Assembly (NCBI GenBank): GCA_024654145.1
Contig: JANLIM010000029.1
Coordinates: 1-10,907 of the forward strand
Length of the DNA stretch: 10,907 bases
Direction: 5' to 3'
From: Candidatus Zambryskiibacteriota bacterium
GTDB lineage: Bacteria > Patescibacteriota > Minisyncoccia > Phycocordibacterales > Zambryskibacteraceae
Position 1 is the first letter of the stretch. Every line of letters starts with the position of its first letter. The notes below the pieces were generated by a model that searched no databases, had not been told where the DNA came from, and was given only the letters and a program-made list of their open reading frames with translations. Position numbers and translations under genes: made by a program. Of this stretch, positions 1-6,274 are shown piece after piece.

Positions 1-231
1 GCTCTCTCCTTGGCCGACAAACTCGAATCCTCTAAAACCCCGCAAGTCAGCGCTGAGGAACCCGACCCAGCCAACCCTCAAGTTCTTGGCGCCAGCACGT
101 ATTCCGGTCAGTCTCTTACAGCATCAGCTTACAATGCCGGGGCAGATGCCCTGAGCTTCCTTCTGCGCCACTGGCTGTGGACCATATCCGGCTTAGGAGC
201 CCTAGCCCTCTTCCTAGCCTTCCGTCCCTAA
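1..231 (+). CDS. C-terminal end of a membrane-anchored protein (5' truncated)
   Basis: The frame is open from the first base, so the true start lies outside the window; a TTG at 10 is only a nominal start. The visible 76 residues are a polar, Pro/Ser-rich linker (TPQVSAEEPDPANPQ), then VLGAST at about fragment residues 28-33, then a hydrophobic C-terminal segment (HWLWTISGLGALALFLAF) ending in RP and the TAA stop. This looks like an exported or surface protein held by a C-terminal membrane anchor. The VLG motif also occurs in the sortase and in the giant hydrolase of this window. No catalytic domain is visible in this fragment and the function is unknown. Confidence 0.6.
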   Translation, partial: ALSLADKLESSKTPQVSAEEPDPANPQVLGASTYSGQSLTASAYNAGADALSFLLRHWLWTISGLGALALFLAFRP

Positions 232-272
232 CCCGCAAGCGCAAACCAACAAGCGCATTATCCCCATTTTTC

Positions 273-294
273 ATGCAAAGGATAATCCTTTGCA
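273..294. repeat. REP-like palindrome, copy 1 (upstream of RAYT 1)
   Basis: A perfect 10+1+10 inverted repeat (274-294) with core AAAGGATAATCCTTT lies 19 nt before the ATG of the RAYT gene. The same 22-nt string recurs at 965-986, and a variant occurs at 469-489. RAYTs are known to act on short REP palindromes next to their genes, so this is probably the cognate element. Confidence 0.8.
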
Positions 295-297
295 CGC

Positions 298-303
298 TAT
301 AAT
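298..303 (+). promoter_or_regulatory. -10 box TATAAT of RAYT 1, leaderless arrangement
   Basis: A perfect TATAAT ends 9 nt before the ATG at 313. Transcription would start at about 310, so the mRNA would have almost no leader; there is no Shine-Dalgarno sequence. No good -35 is visible, because that position is occupied by the palindrome. Confidence 0.5.
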
Positions 304-312
304 AGTAGTGTT

Positions 313-1026
313 ATGGTCAGGATGTACACATTTGTTCCGGGCGAGTATTATCATATTTATAGCCGTGGCACCGAGAAGAGAATTATTTTTATTGATGAAT
401 CTGACTACAAACGCTTTGTTAAGCTTTTATTCCTCTGCAATGGGCAAAAACCAGTGGATAGTAGGAAATACAAAGGATTATCCTTTGTAGAGAGTGTTGA
501 TAAGGTTGGTAAGGACAAAGAAAATCTAGTCTATATAGGTGCTTATTGCCTGATGCCGAACCATTTCCATCTTTTGATAAGGGAGCGAGACCCTGCCGGA
601 GTGTCAATCTTTATGAGAAAGCTTCTGACCGCTTATTCTATGTATTTCAACACAAAATATGGGCGAAAGGGAAGACTTTTTGAGTCATCGTATCAATCAA
701 TGCACGCTGATTATGATGAGTATCTTAAGTATTTATTTGCCTATATTCACTTAAATCCGCTTAAAATTGTCGATCCTAACTGGAAAGAGGGGGTCAGGGA
801 CAAGAAAAAAGCCATAGAATATCTTTCTCAATACCGATTTTCGAGTTTTCTTGATTATGCAGATGTTAAGAGAGATGTCGAAATTATATTAAGCAAAGAT
901 CAGTTTCCAAATTATTTTCCTAGTCGGGCAGATTTTCTAGCAGGAATGTTTGATTGGATAACATATGCAAAGGATAATCCTTTGCATGGGGATAACTCAA
1001 TTGAGAAGGTTGGTTTGTCTATATAA
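313..1026 (+). CDS. REP-associated tyrosine transposase (RAYT 1), IS200-like Y1 family
   Basis: A 237-residue protein with the family layout: N-terminal GEYYHIYSRGTEKRIIF, the HUH-type metal site MPNHFHLL (H84 and H86), and YIHLNP with Tyr144. That Tyr aligns with the YIYINP tyrosine of E. coli TnpA-REP (RAYT), so both catalytic elements look intact. RAYTs are single-strand DNA endonucleases that cut and join REP hairpins. Three palindromes sharing AAAGGATwATCCTTT lie upstream (274-294), within codons 53-59 (469-489) and within codons 218-225 (965-987). An extra 25-30 residues between DYKRFVKLLFLCN and the HUH site contain the second palindrome. The start is ATG 313, with ATG 322 as the alternative; there is no SD, and TATAAT lies immediately upstream. 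The gene is AT-rich and separates unrelated genes, as expected for a mobile or domesticated element. Confidence 0.9.
   Translation: MVRMYTFVPGEYYHIYSRGTEKRIIFIDESDYKRFVKLLFLCNGQKPVDSRKYKGLSFVESVDKVGKDKENLVYIGAYCLMPNHFHLLIRERDPAGVSIFMRKLLTAYSMYFNTKYGRKGRLFESSYQSMHADYDEYLKYLFAYIHLNPLKIVDPNWKEGVRDKKKAIEYLSQYRFSSFLDYADVKRDVEIILSKDQFPNYFPSRADFLAGMFDWITYAKDNPLHGDNSIEKVGLSI
469..489. repeat. REP-like palindrome, copy 2 (inside RAYT 1, inverted)
   Basis: A perfect 10+1+10 palindrome with core AAAGGATTATCCTTT. The central T, rather than A, makes it the reverse orientation of copies 1 and 3. It is read as codons TAC AAA GGA TTA TCC TTT GTA (YKGLSFV, residues 53-59). Confidence 0.75.
965..987. repeat. 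REP-like palindrome, copy 3 (inside the 3' end of RAYT 1)
   Basis: A perfect 11+1+11 palindrome, identical to copy 1 over 22 nt. It encodes residues 218-225 (YAKDNPLH) in a different codon phase from copy 2. Confidence 0.8.
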
Positions 1027-1027
1027 T
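1022..1027 (+). promoter_or_regulatory. -10 box TATAAT overlapping the RAYT 1 stop codon
   Basis: The perfect TATAAT contains the TAA of the RAYT gene and ends 6 nt before GTG 1034. TTGAGA at 1001-1006 could be a -35, but the spacing is only 15 nt. If used, it would start the surface-protein operon with a leaderless GTG. Confidence 0.4.
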
Positions 1028-1033
1028 TATAGA

Positions 1034-1135
1034 GTGAGATATTTTGACAAGACGTTTTTTAAATTTGTTTTCGGCTTTCTTTGTCTTATTGCTATAAGCA
1101 TTGGGCTAATTGCTTATGCCAAGGTTTATTTGTAG
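1034..1135 (+). CDS. Mini membrane peptide, 33 residues
   Basis: GTG 1034 opens a 33-codon frame: a short polar N-terminus (MRYFDKTFFK) and one hydrophobic stretch (FVFGFLCLIAISIGLIAYA) ending in KVYL. It is a predicted single-span membrane peptide. It overlaps the start of the ComEA-like gene by 20-26 nt, which suggests translational coupling. TATAAT 6 nt upstream supports a leaderless GTG start. It resembles in size and design the two peptides at 5931 and 6037, which close the same gene block, but no clear sequence homology is visible. There is no recognisable family. It could instead be untranslated leader with a chance open frame. Confidence 0.4.
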   Translation: MRYFDKTFFKFVFGFLCLIAISIGLIAYAKVYL

Positions 1136-2261
1136 AAAATTATTTATACTCCTTTTCGTACTGGCCTTGGTGCCAGTTTTCGCAAGTGCTCAGGCTTCGC
1201 TCGTTAATATCAATACCGCTGGTCTTGAAGAACTCGATACTTTACCTGGTATTGGCCCTGCTTATGCAGAGCGTATTGTGGATTATAGAAATACCAATGG
1301 TCCGTTTCAGAGTATAGAAGAAATTCAGAACGTGAGTGGTATTGGGCCCTCAACATTTGCCGATCTTAAAGATTTGATTACTGTCGGCGACGTGGGAGCA
1401 AGTAGCGGGACTTCTGACGGAAATGTAAATCAATCTACTAATCAAACTAGTCAGAATGAATCTACGCACTACAGCGCTACTCCTGTAACTAGTGTTAGTA
1501 AAACTTCTTCTCCGAGTGTGGGTGCCGGACGAGATAGAATCGGTGCGGTGGGAAGTCCATTAGAATTTAAAGTAGAAACTGGCGGTAAGTCCGACAGTTA
1601 CAGACAAAGCATCTTTAGCTGGAACTTCGGCGATGGAGTCCAAGGTACAGGACCTCTTGTAACCCACGTTTATGACTACCCGGGAGAATACGTTGTTGTG
1701 CTGAGCGCAAACTTTCCCGAAGGGGAGGCGCTGGCACGAGTAAATGTGAAGATTGTTGATCCAGGAATAGCTGTCGTCTCGGCAACACCGGAAAGAATTG
1801 AATTAAAGAATAATTCTCAGCATGAAGCCAACCTCTTTGGCCGCGTCTTAGTTGTTGGTGACCACGCGTTCGTCTTCCCACGCGACACTATTATCAAGGC
1901 GGGCCGGAACTTATTTTTTGGCTCGAGAGTGACTGGCTTAAAACCTTTTGGCACCCATGATGTACAAGTCGTAATTGTGGGAGAAACTGAGAACTCCAAA
2001 ATAGCAGCTAAAGTTGAAGAGAAAAAGATGGAGAGAGTAGCGTATTTGGAGAGCCAGATCTTAGCACTACAACAAAATTTACAGAAGAAGATGGCAGTTA
2101 TACCCAACTTGGCGGTGAAACCGCCAAGTGAAGAGTTAATTGTTGAAGAAGAGTTCTCGACTTTCGAAGAGCCTAATCCTGTGCCTCAGACAGCTTCGGC
2201 GAGAACCGGGTGGTTCGAGGTCTTAAAAAGGTTTTTCTTGAGGGCTAACAATGAAAGGTAG
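1116..2261 (+). CDS. Secreted ComEA-type HhH protein fused to PKD and lamin-tail-like domains
   Basis: A 381-residue protein from ATG 1116 (TTG 1110 would add two residues); no SD is seen. Order: signal peptide 1-26 (hydrophobic core, FASAQ cleavage site); tandem helix-hairpin-helix ComEA-like domain at about 28-92 with LPGIGPAYA and VSGIGPSTF; Ser/Thr/Asn-rich linker to about 140; PKD-like beta-sandwich at about 145-214 with FSWNFGDG and HVYDYPGEYVVVL; a second domain at about 217-290 (ERIELKNNS, NLFGRVL, FVFPRDTIIKAGRNLFFG) resembling lamin-tail folds; coiled coil at about 300-326; acidic linker; aromatic basic tail WFEVLKRFFLR. ComEA is the extracytoplasmic DNA receptor of natural transformation; HhH motifs bind the DNA backbone without sequence specificity. 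By inference this is a surface DNA-binding protein. The PKD and tail domains suggest presentation or anchoring. It overlaps the next gene by 11 nt, so the two are probably one operon. Confidence 0.85.
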   Translation: MPRFICRKLFILLFVLALVPVFASAQASLVNINTAGLEELDTLPGIGPAYAERIVDYRNTNGPFQSIEEIQNVSGIGPSTFADLKDLITVGDVGASSGTSDGNVNQSTNQTSQNESTHYSATPVTSVSKTSSPSVGAGRDRIGAVGSPLEFKVETGGKSDSYRQSIFSWNFGDGVQGTGPLVTHVYDYPGEYVVVLSANFPEGEALARVNVKIVDPGIAVVSATPERIELKNNSQHEANLFGRVLVVGDHAFVFPRDTIIKAGRNLFFGSRVTGLKPFGTHDVQVVIVGETENSKIAAKVEEKKMERVAYLESQILALQQNLQKKMAVIPNLAVKPPSEELIVEEEFSTFEEPNPVPQTASARTGWFEVLKRFFLRANNER

Positions 2262-5200
2262 TAGAGTTATTTTACTTGTTCTACTTTTCTTCCTTACTCC
2301 TGGCTTTCTTTACGCTCAAGTTGCTCAAATTGTCTTTACCACAAATGAGCAAACTATAGAACCAGGTGAAATTTCTGAAAAAATTACTATTCAGCTTCAA
2401 GATGCGGAAGGGAACTCCTTCCAAACTACAGAAACGGTAGATTTGGTATTTAGCTCTGATTCATCCACAGGAGAATTCTTAAGTCCGTCTACCACTACAC
2501 CTGTGACCACTACCATGGCCTCTGGTACGGCTAATAAGAACTTTCGTTATCGGGATTCTACTGCAGGTAACTTTACTCTCACCATAAACGCCACTGGGAG
2601 AACGAGCGGTAATACTTGGAGCGCTACTCAGACCATTGCAGTTTTGGAGTCTGTACCTACTTTACCAACGGTTAGCGTTTTTGGGTCGATAGCCACCAGC
2701 ACTGTTTGGAGTAATGGAAACGTTTATGTGTTGGAAAATGTAGTGACTGTGCCCGCTGGGATAACTCTTACAATTGAACCAGGAGCAATTATAAAAGGAA
2801 GGCATGGTGGCGCAGGAATGTTGGAAGTTTTTGGAAATTTGTCTGCTGTTGGTACAGAGGAGAGTCCAATCTACCTCACCTCACTTCTTGATGACAGTAT
2901 TGGAGGAGATAGTGACGCAACAGGTTCAACTACTGGCGCAATGAAGGACTGGGTCGGTATTTATTTCAAAGCAGATTCGACAGGTAATATGGATTACATG
3001 ACGGTTCGCAATGCCGGCTATATAGGAGTTGGCAGCAATACTGGTATAGAAAATAATGGAGGCGATGTAACGATCAATAATTCTACTATTACCAACAATT
3101 ATCTGAGAGGTGTGAATAACCGGTCGGGATCACTCAGCATTACAGGTTCAGTTATTGAGAATCATCACTATGGAGTGCAGGCTGAAGGTGGAGAGCTGAG
3201 TATCGAAAAGACAATCGTAAGGAATAACTCGGAAGCTGGTATAGATGCATACGGCGCTCAGGTAATTACCTTGATTGACAACACCTTTTCCAGTAATCAA
3301 AAGTTGGGAAGGATAAATACTTCGGCAGAATTTACTCACAGCGGGAACACTAGTAGCGACGTTACAAATAGGGGATTTGAGATGACGGGGACCGTTACGC
3401 GAAATACAGTTTGGGATACTGGTAGTCTACCTTTTATCATTCCAGCAAGCAGTATTGTATGGGTTGGAGCGAGTAGCACTCTCACTATTAGTCCAGGAAG
3501 CATAGTGAAGTTTGGCTCGTCGGCCGCCATGATAGTAGAGGGAACCCTTGATATTGATGGCGTGGAAGATTCGGAAGTCTATTTAACTTCTCTTAAGGAT
3601 GATTCAGTGAGTGGAGATACAAACAATGATGGGACTATTACCACGCCCGCTTCTCAAAATTGGAACGGGATCGAGTTCTGGAGTGGTTCAACCGGAGAAA
3701 TTTCCCACACTATTATTCGGTATACAGGCGGGGTTGGACCTAGTGGTAATGGCAATAGGTCGGCTGTATATAATCTGGGCGGTAGTGTTTTGCTAAATAA
3801 TATTGCCTTTTCAGACAATTATGTTAATGACGTTTATCAGTCGGCTGGTTCGACGACGATCTCCCATTCAACTTTTTCTTCAAACACTAATCCTGTGCTG
3901 TCTAATGTCGGCACGAGTACTCTTGATGCTCGCCTAAACTGGTGGAGTACAGCTACAGGGCCGGCACACTCTTCTAACGCAACAGGAACTGGTCCTATAA
4001 TAAGCGACAATGTCCTCTTCGATCCGTGGATTAAACGCGATCCCGCTTTACCCAATCCTGTGATTATAGTGCCGGGGATAGTTTCTAGTAAATTGAATAG
4101 AGTTGGGTCTAATTTTGAGGCATGGTTGAATATTCCTCAAATGATTTCGTCTATAACAGACGTACATCTAGATGAGTTAACATTAAATGGATTTGGCGAA
4201 GAAATCAGTTCACATTATCCAGATTCAATATTGAAAAATATTGGAGACTTCGATTTTTTCAATGGACTATATCTAGAGTTAGGTTCTGAAGGATATGCTG
4301 AAAATGGTAGTTTGTTCGACTTACCTTATGATTGGAGAAAAGATATAGACGTATCCGCCTTAAGCCTTAAGGAAAAAATTGATGAAGTAAAAACTCAAAC
4401 AGGAGCAGAAGAGGTTGATTTAGTTGTTCATAGTATGGGTGGTCTGGTGGTAAAAAAGTATCTTAAAGACTATGGAGGAGATTCAATTGGTAAGTTTATA
4501 GACATAGGGACTCCCCATACAGGTTCACCAAAATCATTCAAAGTTTTAAATTATGGAGATAATTTTGGCTTTGAAAAGTTTGGGATTAACTTTCTTAATC
4601 TGAATAGATCTAAGATAATCTCTCAAAACATGCCCGCAGTTTATCAGTTGCTTCCCAGCGAAAACTACTTTGACGATTCAGATCCGAACTACAGATATTA
4701 CGTTTTCAACGGTATCGATGGGAACGACCGTCTTACTTTCGAAGAAACGGCGGATTATTTAAAGTCTGAAGGGAGAAACGAGCTTCTGGTGGACAGGGCA
4801 GATGAGTTTCATCAGGAAATAGACGACCTGGATCCGGCTGATTATGGTGTGGAGACTTACAACATCGTCGGTTGCGGCACACCAACTATTGGCCAGTTTT
4901 ATATTCTGGGCAAAGAGGGAGATAAATACATCTATAACATCAAGATGATCAATGGCGACGGCACGGTGCCTCTCAAGAGTGCTGAAGCGCTTGCAGCTAC
5001 TCAGACTTATTATGTTAAGAACGCTCAACACGCCTTGATGCCAAGTACTTCGGGAGTAAAAGAATTAGTTGCTAGTATTCTTACGGGCGATAATTTCAGC
5101 ATCTCTTCGTACTCAAATTTAGCTGCAAATTCAAATGGCTGCCAGATTCCGAACGGTAAGTTGGTGAGCTTCCATAGTCCAATCGAATTACATATCTATG

Positions 5201-5922
5201 ATGAGTCAGGTAATCATACGGGACCCGATGAAAATGGTGATATAGAAAATGAAGTTGACGGCGTTGTTTACGAAGTAATCGATGACAACAAGTTCGCTTA
5301 CCTTCCTGATGGAACAGAGTATGTTGTTAAAGGCAGTGCCACAGATACAGGTACATTTGATACTCGCATCCAAGAAGTGGTGGATGGGGAAGTAGTAACC
5401 ACCACAATCTTTTCTGACATACCTCTTACACTCACTACGCAGGTTAATTTCGATATCGGCTCAGATATTCCTGATCAAGTCTATCTTGATCACGATGGTG
5501 ACGAAGTGTTCGAGTCAAGCCAGGCAGTTTCTACCACCACAGCCGGCTTTCTAGAGTCTACAGGCAAGGAGGTGATAGCTTCTGTAGTGGAATCTGATAG
5601 TAGCCCAGAATCCACAAGTTCAAAAGTGCAGCCTTCTATAGAGATACCTGTAGTCGTAGAGGAATCGTTCGAAGTGGTCGCTACTTCTACTCAGTTAGTT
5701 CAGCCAGCTCCATCTCCGGTTCTGTCTCCTCCCATAGAACATGTTCTTGGAGAGTCTGTTGTTCAATCTGACCCGTCTGCAATAGTCGAAGAAGTTCCTG
5801 AAGTAATCAAATCGCCCCCAGAATCTGGTTACGAAAATACCGCCGTGGTGTATAAATCATTTGGTTACAAAGTAATAAACTTTTTCAAATCAATCTGGAG
5901 TTGGATTATAAGTAAGTTATAA
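2251..5922 (+). CDS. Giant secreted Ig/beta-helix/LCAT-PGAP1-like hydrolase
   Basis: A 1223-residue protein. ATG 2251 has GAGGG 6 nt upstream and overlaps the previous gene by 11 nt. Order: signal peptide 1-22; Ig-like beta domain about 23-135; right-handed beta-helix module about 150-345; a second, related module about 384-590 ending in the beta-helix motif NWW (563-565) with TATGP; alpha/beta hydrolase about 600-945; beta-rich domain about 960-1110 (HSPIELHIYDESGNHTGPDE); Pro/Ser/Val/Glu-rich linker; hydrophobic aromatic tail INFFKSIWSWIISKL. The hydrolase has an oxyanion-type PVIIVPGIVSS, LPYDWR, nucleophile elbow VHSMGG (Ser728), GDGTVP (Asp903) and NAQHALMP (His927). This is the arrangement of the lecithin:cholesterol acyltransferase / PGAP1-like lipases, with the usual first Gly of GxSxG replaced by Val. 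Predicted role: a surface esterase or acyltransferase acting on lipids; the substrate is unknown. VLGE at 1165-1168 lies in the linker. The two beta-helix modules are an internal duplication about 234 residues apart. Confidence 0.85.
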   Translation: MKGSRVILLVLLFFLTPGFLYAQVAQIVFTTNEQTIEPGEISEKITIQLQDAEGNSFQTTETVDLVFSSDSSTGEFLSPSTTTPVTTTMASGTANKNFRYRDSTAGNFTLTINATGRTSGNTWSATQTIAVLESVPTLPTVSVFGSIATSTVWSNGNVYVLENVVTVPAGITLTIEPGAIIKGRHGGAGMLEVFGNLSAVGTEESPIYLTSLLDDSIGGDSDATGSTTGAMKDWVGIYFKADSTGNMDYMTVRNAGYIGVGSNTGIENNGGDVTINNSTITNNYLRGVNNRSGSLSITGSVIENHHYGVQAEGGELSIEKTIVRNNSEAGIDAYGAQVITLIDNTFSSNQKLGRINTSAEFTHSGNTSSDVTNRGFEMTGTVTRNTVWDTGSLPFIIPASSIVWVGASSTLTISPGSIVKFGSSAAMIVEGTLDIDGVEDSEVYLTSLKDDSVSGDTNNDGTITTPASQNWNGIEFWSGSTGEISHTIIRYTGGVGPSGNGNRSAVYNLGGSVLLNNIAFSDNYVNDVYQSAGSTTISHSTFSSNTNPVLSNVGTSTLDARLNWWSTATGPAHSSNATGTGPIISDNVLFDPWIKRDPALPNPVIIVPGIVSSKLNRVGSNFEAWLNIPQMISSITDVHLDELTLNGFGEEISSHYPDSILKNIGDFDFFNGLYLELGSEGYAENGSLFDLPYDWRKDIDVSALSLKEKIDEVKTQTGAEEVDLVVHSMGGLVVKKYLKDYGGDSIGKFIDIGTPHTGSPKSFKVLNYGDNFGFEKFGINFLNLNRSKIISQNMPAVYQLLPSENYFDDSDPNYRYYVFNGIDGNDRLTFEETADYLKSEGRNELLVDRADEFHQEIDDLDPADYGVETYNIVGCGTPTIGQFYILGKEGDKYIYNIKMINGDGTVPLKSAEALAATQTYYVKNAQHALMPSTSGVKELVASILTGDNFSISSYSNLAANSNGCQIPNGKLVSFHSPIELHIYDESGNHTGPDENGDIENEVDGVVYEVIDDNKFAYLPDGTEYVVKGSATDTGTFDTRIQEVVDGEVVTTTIFSDIPLTLTTQVNFDIGSDIPDQVYLDHDGDEVFESSQAVSTTTAGFLESTGKEVIASVVESDSSPESTSSKVQPSIEIPVVVEESFEVVATSTQLVQPAPSPVLSPPIEHVLGESVVQSDPSAIVEEVPEVIKSPPESGYENTAVVYKSFGYKVINFFKSIWSWIISKL

Positions 5923-5923
5923 T
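5918..5923 (+). promoter_or_regulatory. -10 box TATAAT overlapping the stop of the giant gene
   Basis: A perfect TATAAT includes the TAA at 5920-5922 and ends 7 nt before ATG 5931. This is the same spacing type as at 298, 1022 and 6263. No clear -35 is visible. Confidence 0.4.
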
Positions 5924-5930
5924 AACCATT

Positions 5931-6032
5931 ATGAATACTTTATCGAAAGTTTTTATTACTTTGGCTGCAGTTATTTTAGTCGTCTATCTAATCTTCTTAT
6001 TTGCACCCTTTGATGGACCTCCAGGTTTTTAG
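5931..6032 (+). CDS. Mini membrane peptide, 33 residues
   Basis: ATG 5931 to TAG 6032 encodes MNTLSKVFITL, then a strongly hydrophobic stretch (AAVILVVYLIFLFA), then PFDGPPGF. It is a predicted single-pass membrane peptide with a short Pro/Gly-rich end. It begins 8 nt after the giant hydrolase gene and is followed after 4 nt by another mini peptide gene. There is no SD, and TATAAT lies 7 nt before the ATG. The function is not recognisable. The two consecutive hydrophobic frames with AUG starts and the tight spacing argue that it is a real gene, but it is very short. Confidence 0.45.
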   Translation: MNTLSKVFITLAAVILVVYLIFLFAPFDGPPGF

Positions 6033-6036
6033 TTTT

Positions 6037-6129
6037 ATGGAAAAAATTCTTGTTACTCTAGCCATTATTTTGATTGGGCTTATTCTTTATTTTGCTAACA
6101 CATTAAGCTTCGGAAACTCCTGGATTTAA
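6037..6129 (+). CDS. Mini membrane peptide, 30 residues
   Basis: ATG 6037 to TAA 6129 encodes MEKILVTLAIILIGLILYFA followed by NTLSFGNSWI. It is one membrane span with a short polar C-terminus, and a sister in design to the peptide just upstream (33 residues, 4-nt gap). Both have a near N-terminal Lys, a Val/Ile/Leu-rich span starting with V-x-x-TLA or ITLAA, and an aromatic/Gly tail, so they may be paralogues. A long palindrome begins 2 nt after the stop. No known family is recognised. Confidence 0.45.
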   Translation: MEKILVTLAIILIGLILYFANTLSFGNSWI

Positions 6130-6131
6130 AT

Positions 6132-6158
6132 CCCCTTAGCTGTCGGACAGCTAAGGGG
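6132..6158. terminator. Perfect long palindrome after the surface operon; possible terminator
   Basis: CCCCTTAGCTGTC and its exact reverse complement are separated by one G, giving a very stable hairpin 2 nt after the last mini gene. There is no U-run directly after it (GCATACG follows), so it is either a weak rho-independent terminator or another REP-type palindrome like those around the two RAYT genes. Confidence 0.45.
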
Positions 6159-6198
6159 CATACGTTACCTTTTGCGATCGCATGTGAAGATAGAGATA

Positions 6199-6241
6199 GG
6201 AGTCAGACCACAAAAAGATGGGAAGATAGGGGTCAGACCCC
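6199..6241. repeat. REP-like elements upstream of RAYT 2
   Basis: An imperfect copy GGAGTCAGACCA (6199-6210) is followed by the perfect 6+1+6 palindrome GGGGTCAGACCCC (6229-6241). Between them lies CAAAAAGATGGG, similar to CAAAAAGATAGG downstream of the gene (6940-6951). The same palindrome recurs at 6908-6920, so the element brackets the transposase. Confidence 0.75.
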
Positions 6242-6262
6242 ACAATGGGTTGAATAGTATTG

Positions 6263-6268
6263 TATAAT
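6263..6268 (+). promoter_or_regulatory. -10 box TATAAT of RAYT 2, leaderless arrangement
   Basis: A perfect TATAAT ends 6 nt before ATG 6275, placing the expected transcription start at the A of the AUG. There is no SD and no good -35. Confidence 0.5.
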
Positions 6269-6274
6269 TAATTC

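Noticed and set aside
273..987. CRISPR array (repeated palindrome)
   Set aside because: Only three copies with irregular spacing of about 195 and 497 nt, two of them coding; no cas genes.
1615..2107. Minus-strand frames inside the ComEA-like gene
   Set aside because: They are antisense to a protein with clear domains and have no start signals.
6175..6182. GCGATCGC octamer as a special site
   Set aside because: A single copy of a short palindrome, expected by chance often enough; no second copy was noticed nearby.
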